Below the pieces are notes generated by a model, which did not search any database, was not told the origin of the DNA, and worked only from the letters and a program-made list of their open reading frames with translations. 64,000 nt of DNA, taken from assembly GCA_051027215.1 (NCBI GenBank), contig JBPCXR010000340.1, positions 1 to 64,000 on the forward strand. Reading direction: 5' to 3'. Position 1 is the stretch's first letter. Each line of letters opens with the position of its first letter. A program made the position numbers and the translations under genes. The stretch comes from CALHVX01 sp051027215. Its GTDB lineage: Bacteria; Pseudomonadota; Gammaproteobacteria; Pseudomonadales; Azotimanducaceae. Positions 63,145-64,000 of this stretch are shown here, in pieces.

Positions 63145-64000
63145 TTACAAGCGCTCGATGGCGTTTTCAACCAATGCTGCCGCCACCCAAGCCGCCGGAG
63201 GAATGATTACATAAGCGAATATCCGCGTGACCAGCTTTAGGTCTAATGGCCAATTCGGCAGGCTACGAATACGATCCGCATGCGCAACCAATGCCTCCAA
63301 CGCCACCACATCCTCACGATCCTGCATGGCGATCTGTTGATTCAACGCCGCCATCCGCTCGGCTTTGGCCAACTTGATGCGCTCACGAATTCCCCACAGC
63401 GGAAGGAGAAACAGCAAGATGGCGGCGGGTACGCCGATCAGAATGCCCCACTGATAGTTCCAGATGCGAAATTCCGCATCGAGCGCCTGCAAGGGCATCA
63501 AGGCCATCGCCCCAGCTACCACCAATACATCCGTGGTTGCCAATCGTGCCAGTGGCCGCACTCGCTCCAGCCGATAGAGATCAACGGGCAGCCGGCGACC
63601 CAATTCAGACAACAGGCCACTGACGGGGATGCGCCAGCACAGCAGCAACCCCGCCATCCCCCAGACCAAGGCGTTGCCTAGGGTAAAAACGAGGTCCAGC
63701 ACAGGGATGCGCTTTAGCTCGATCATTTTTTCTATCACCTCCCAATTCTGCGTGATGCCAAAGATCGCACCGCCGATCAGCGCGAAAAAAATGATGCCGC
63801 CGGGCCTCACCATGCTTTCGTACACTGGCTGCAGCTGTGCGCTCGTCGTTATTGGCTGCAGATCTTCAAGGGCACGATGCGTGTGACGCATCTGCAGTTG
63901 CATCATCAATAATAGATAACCCGGCATAAGCACGAACATGGCACAGGTACCGATGCTCTGCCCGGTTGACATCTCTACCAGTAGAAATCCGGATTGGGTA
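63145..64000 (-). CDS. Multi-pass membrane protein, N-terminus beyond the window
   Basis: This hydrophobic protein has about six membrane segments and a central charged stretch A-L-N-Q-Q-I-A-M-Q-D-R-E-D near residue 215. ATG 63972 is possible, but the frame remains open to the window end and reads T-Q-S-G-F-L-L-V-E before it, so the true start may lie outside. I do not recognise a family. Confidence 0.65.
   Translation of the reverse strand, partial: TQSGFLLVEMSTGQSIGTCAMFVLMPGYLLLMMQLQMRHTHRALEDLQPITTSAQLQPVYESMVRPGGIIFFALIGGAIFGITQNWEVIEKMIELKRIPVLDLVFTLGNALVWGMAGLLLCWRIPVSGLLSELGRRLPVDLYRLERVRPLARLATTDVLVVAGAMALMPLQALDAEFRIWNYQWGILIGVPAAILLFLLPLWGIRERIKLAKAERMAALNQQIAMQDREDVVALEALVAHADRIRSLPNWPLDLKLVTRIFAYVIIPPAAWVAAALVENAIERL

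Noticed and set aside
1..64000. tRNA, CRISPR array, insertion sequence or prophage
   Set aside because: No cloverleaf-like gap, regularly spaced repeat, transposase or phage gene was seen; all gaps are under 300 bases.

Overview
The window is a gene-dense, moderately high-GC bacterial chromosome segment. It has no tRNA, rRNA, insertion sequence, prophage or CRISPR array that I could see, and no stretch over 300 bases lacks a gene. RdgC, SlyX, a giant NAD-glutamate dehydrogenase, a CysD plus fused CysN/CysC pair, and glutathione-dependent formaldehyde genes point to a gammaproteobacterium. The many acyl-CoA dehydrogenases, crotonases, SDRs, a Rieske oxygenase, an F420-type oxidoreductase and a DUF6152 protein suggest a free-living, possibly marine, aerobic degrader of lipids and aromatics. 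That ecological reading is inference.

The most interesting content is three separate genes read through an in-frame UGA that sits at a redox-active position, so each is best read as a selenoprotein. They are an ArsC/Spx-like protein (315-659, U-T-S-C), an AhpD/carboxymuconolactone-decarboxylase (CMD) protein (14218-14742, reverse, C-G-Y-U) and a UGSC-family protein (44577-45107, U-G-S-C). Each UGA is followed by a foldable hairpin whose apical loop starts 24 or 25 bases after the UGA, as expected of a bacterial SECIS element. Standard gene callers would split or truncate all three. UGA also ends many ordinary genes here, which argues against code reassignment.

Layout. 1-12 kb: end of an isocitrate/isopropylmalate dehydrogenase, the ArsC-like selenoprotein, gamma-glutamyltransferase divergent from NAD-glutamate dehydrogenase, an exported unknown, a class III aminotransferase, a nitroreductase and an S9 peptidase lipoprotein. 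12-16 kb: DUF6152 protein, RdgC, then a reverse-strand redox operon of CMD protein, CMD selenoprotein and MsrA lipoprotein, then a GNAT. 16-21 kb: a zinc-free MDR, then frmA, an acyl-CoA dehydrogenase-like gene and fghA (formaldehyde oxidation), then an M19 dipeptidase. 21-32 kb: amidase, acyl-CoA dehydrogenase, LLM oxidoreductase, SDR, a sorbosone-dehydrogenase/cytochrome c fusion lipoprotein, a sterol desaturase, an MDR and a Rieske oxygenase.

33-38 kb: a DUF3604 protein convergent with cysD-cysNC, where CysD carries an unusual N-terminal extension of about 195 residues. 38-43 kb: crotonases, an SDR, a VOC protein and a small glycosyltransferase-like protein. 43-48 kb: a Cys-rich unknown divergent from the UGSC selenoprotein, which is coupled through a CTGA overlap to a GMC oxidoreductase that appears to start at CTG, then a D-aminoacylase-type amidohydrolase. 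48-64 kb: DEAD-box helicase, acyl-CoA dehydrogenase, DUF3179, azoreductase, acyl-CoA synthetase, YdjM-like hydrolase, lipocalin, beta-lactamase-fold hydrolase, crotonase, SlyX, SDR, amidohydrolase, nitroreductase, Tat-exported SnoaL-like protein, ATP-grasp protein and a membrane protein cut by the window end.

Genes are packed closely. Convergent neighbours often overlap by 4 to about 40 bases and same-strand neighbours often overlap by 1 to 8, so recognisable rho-independent terminators are almost absent.
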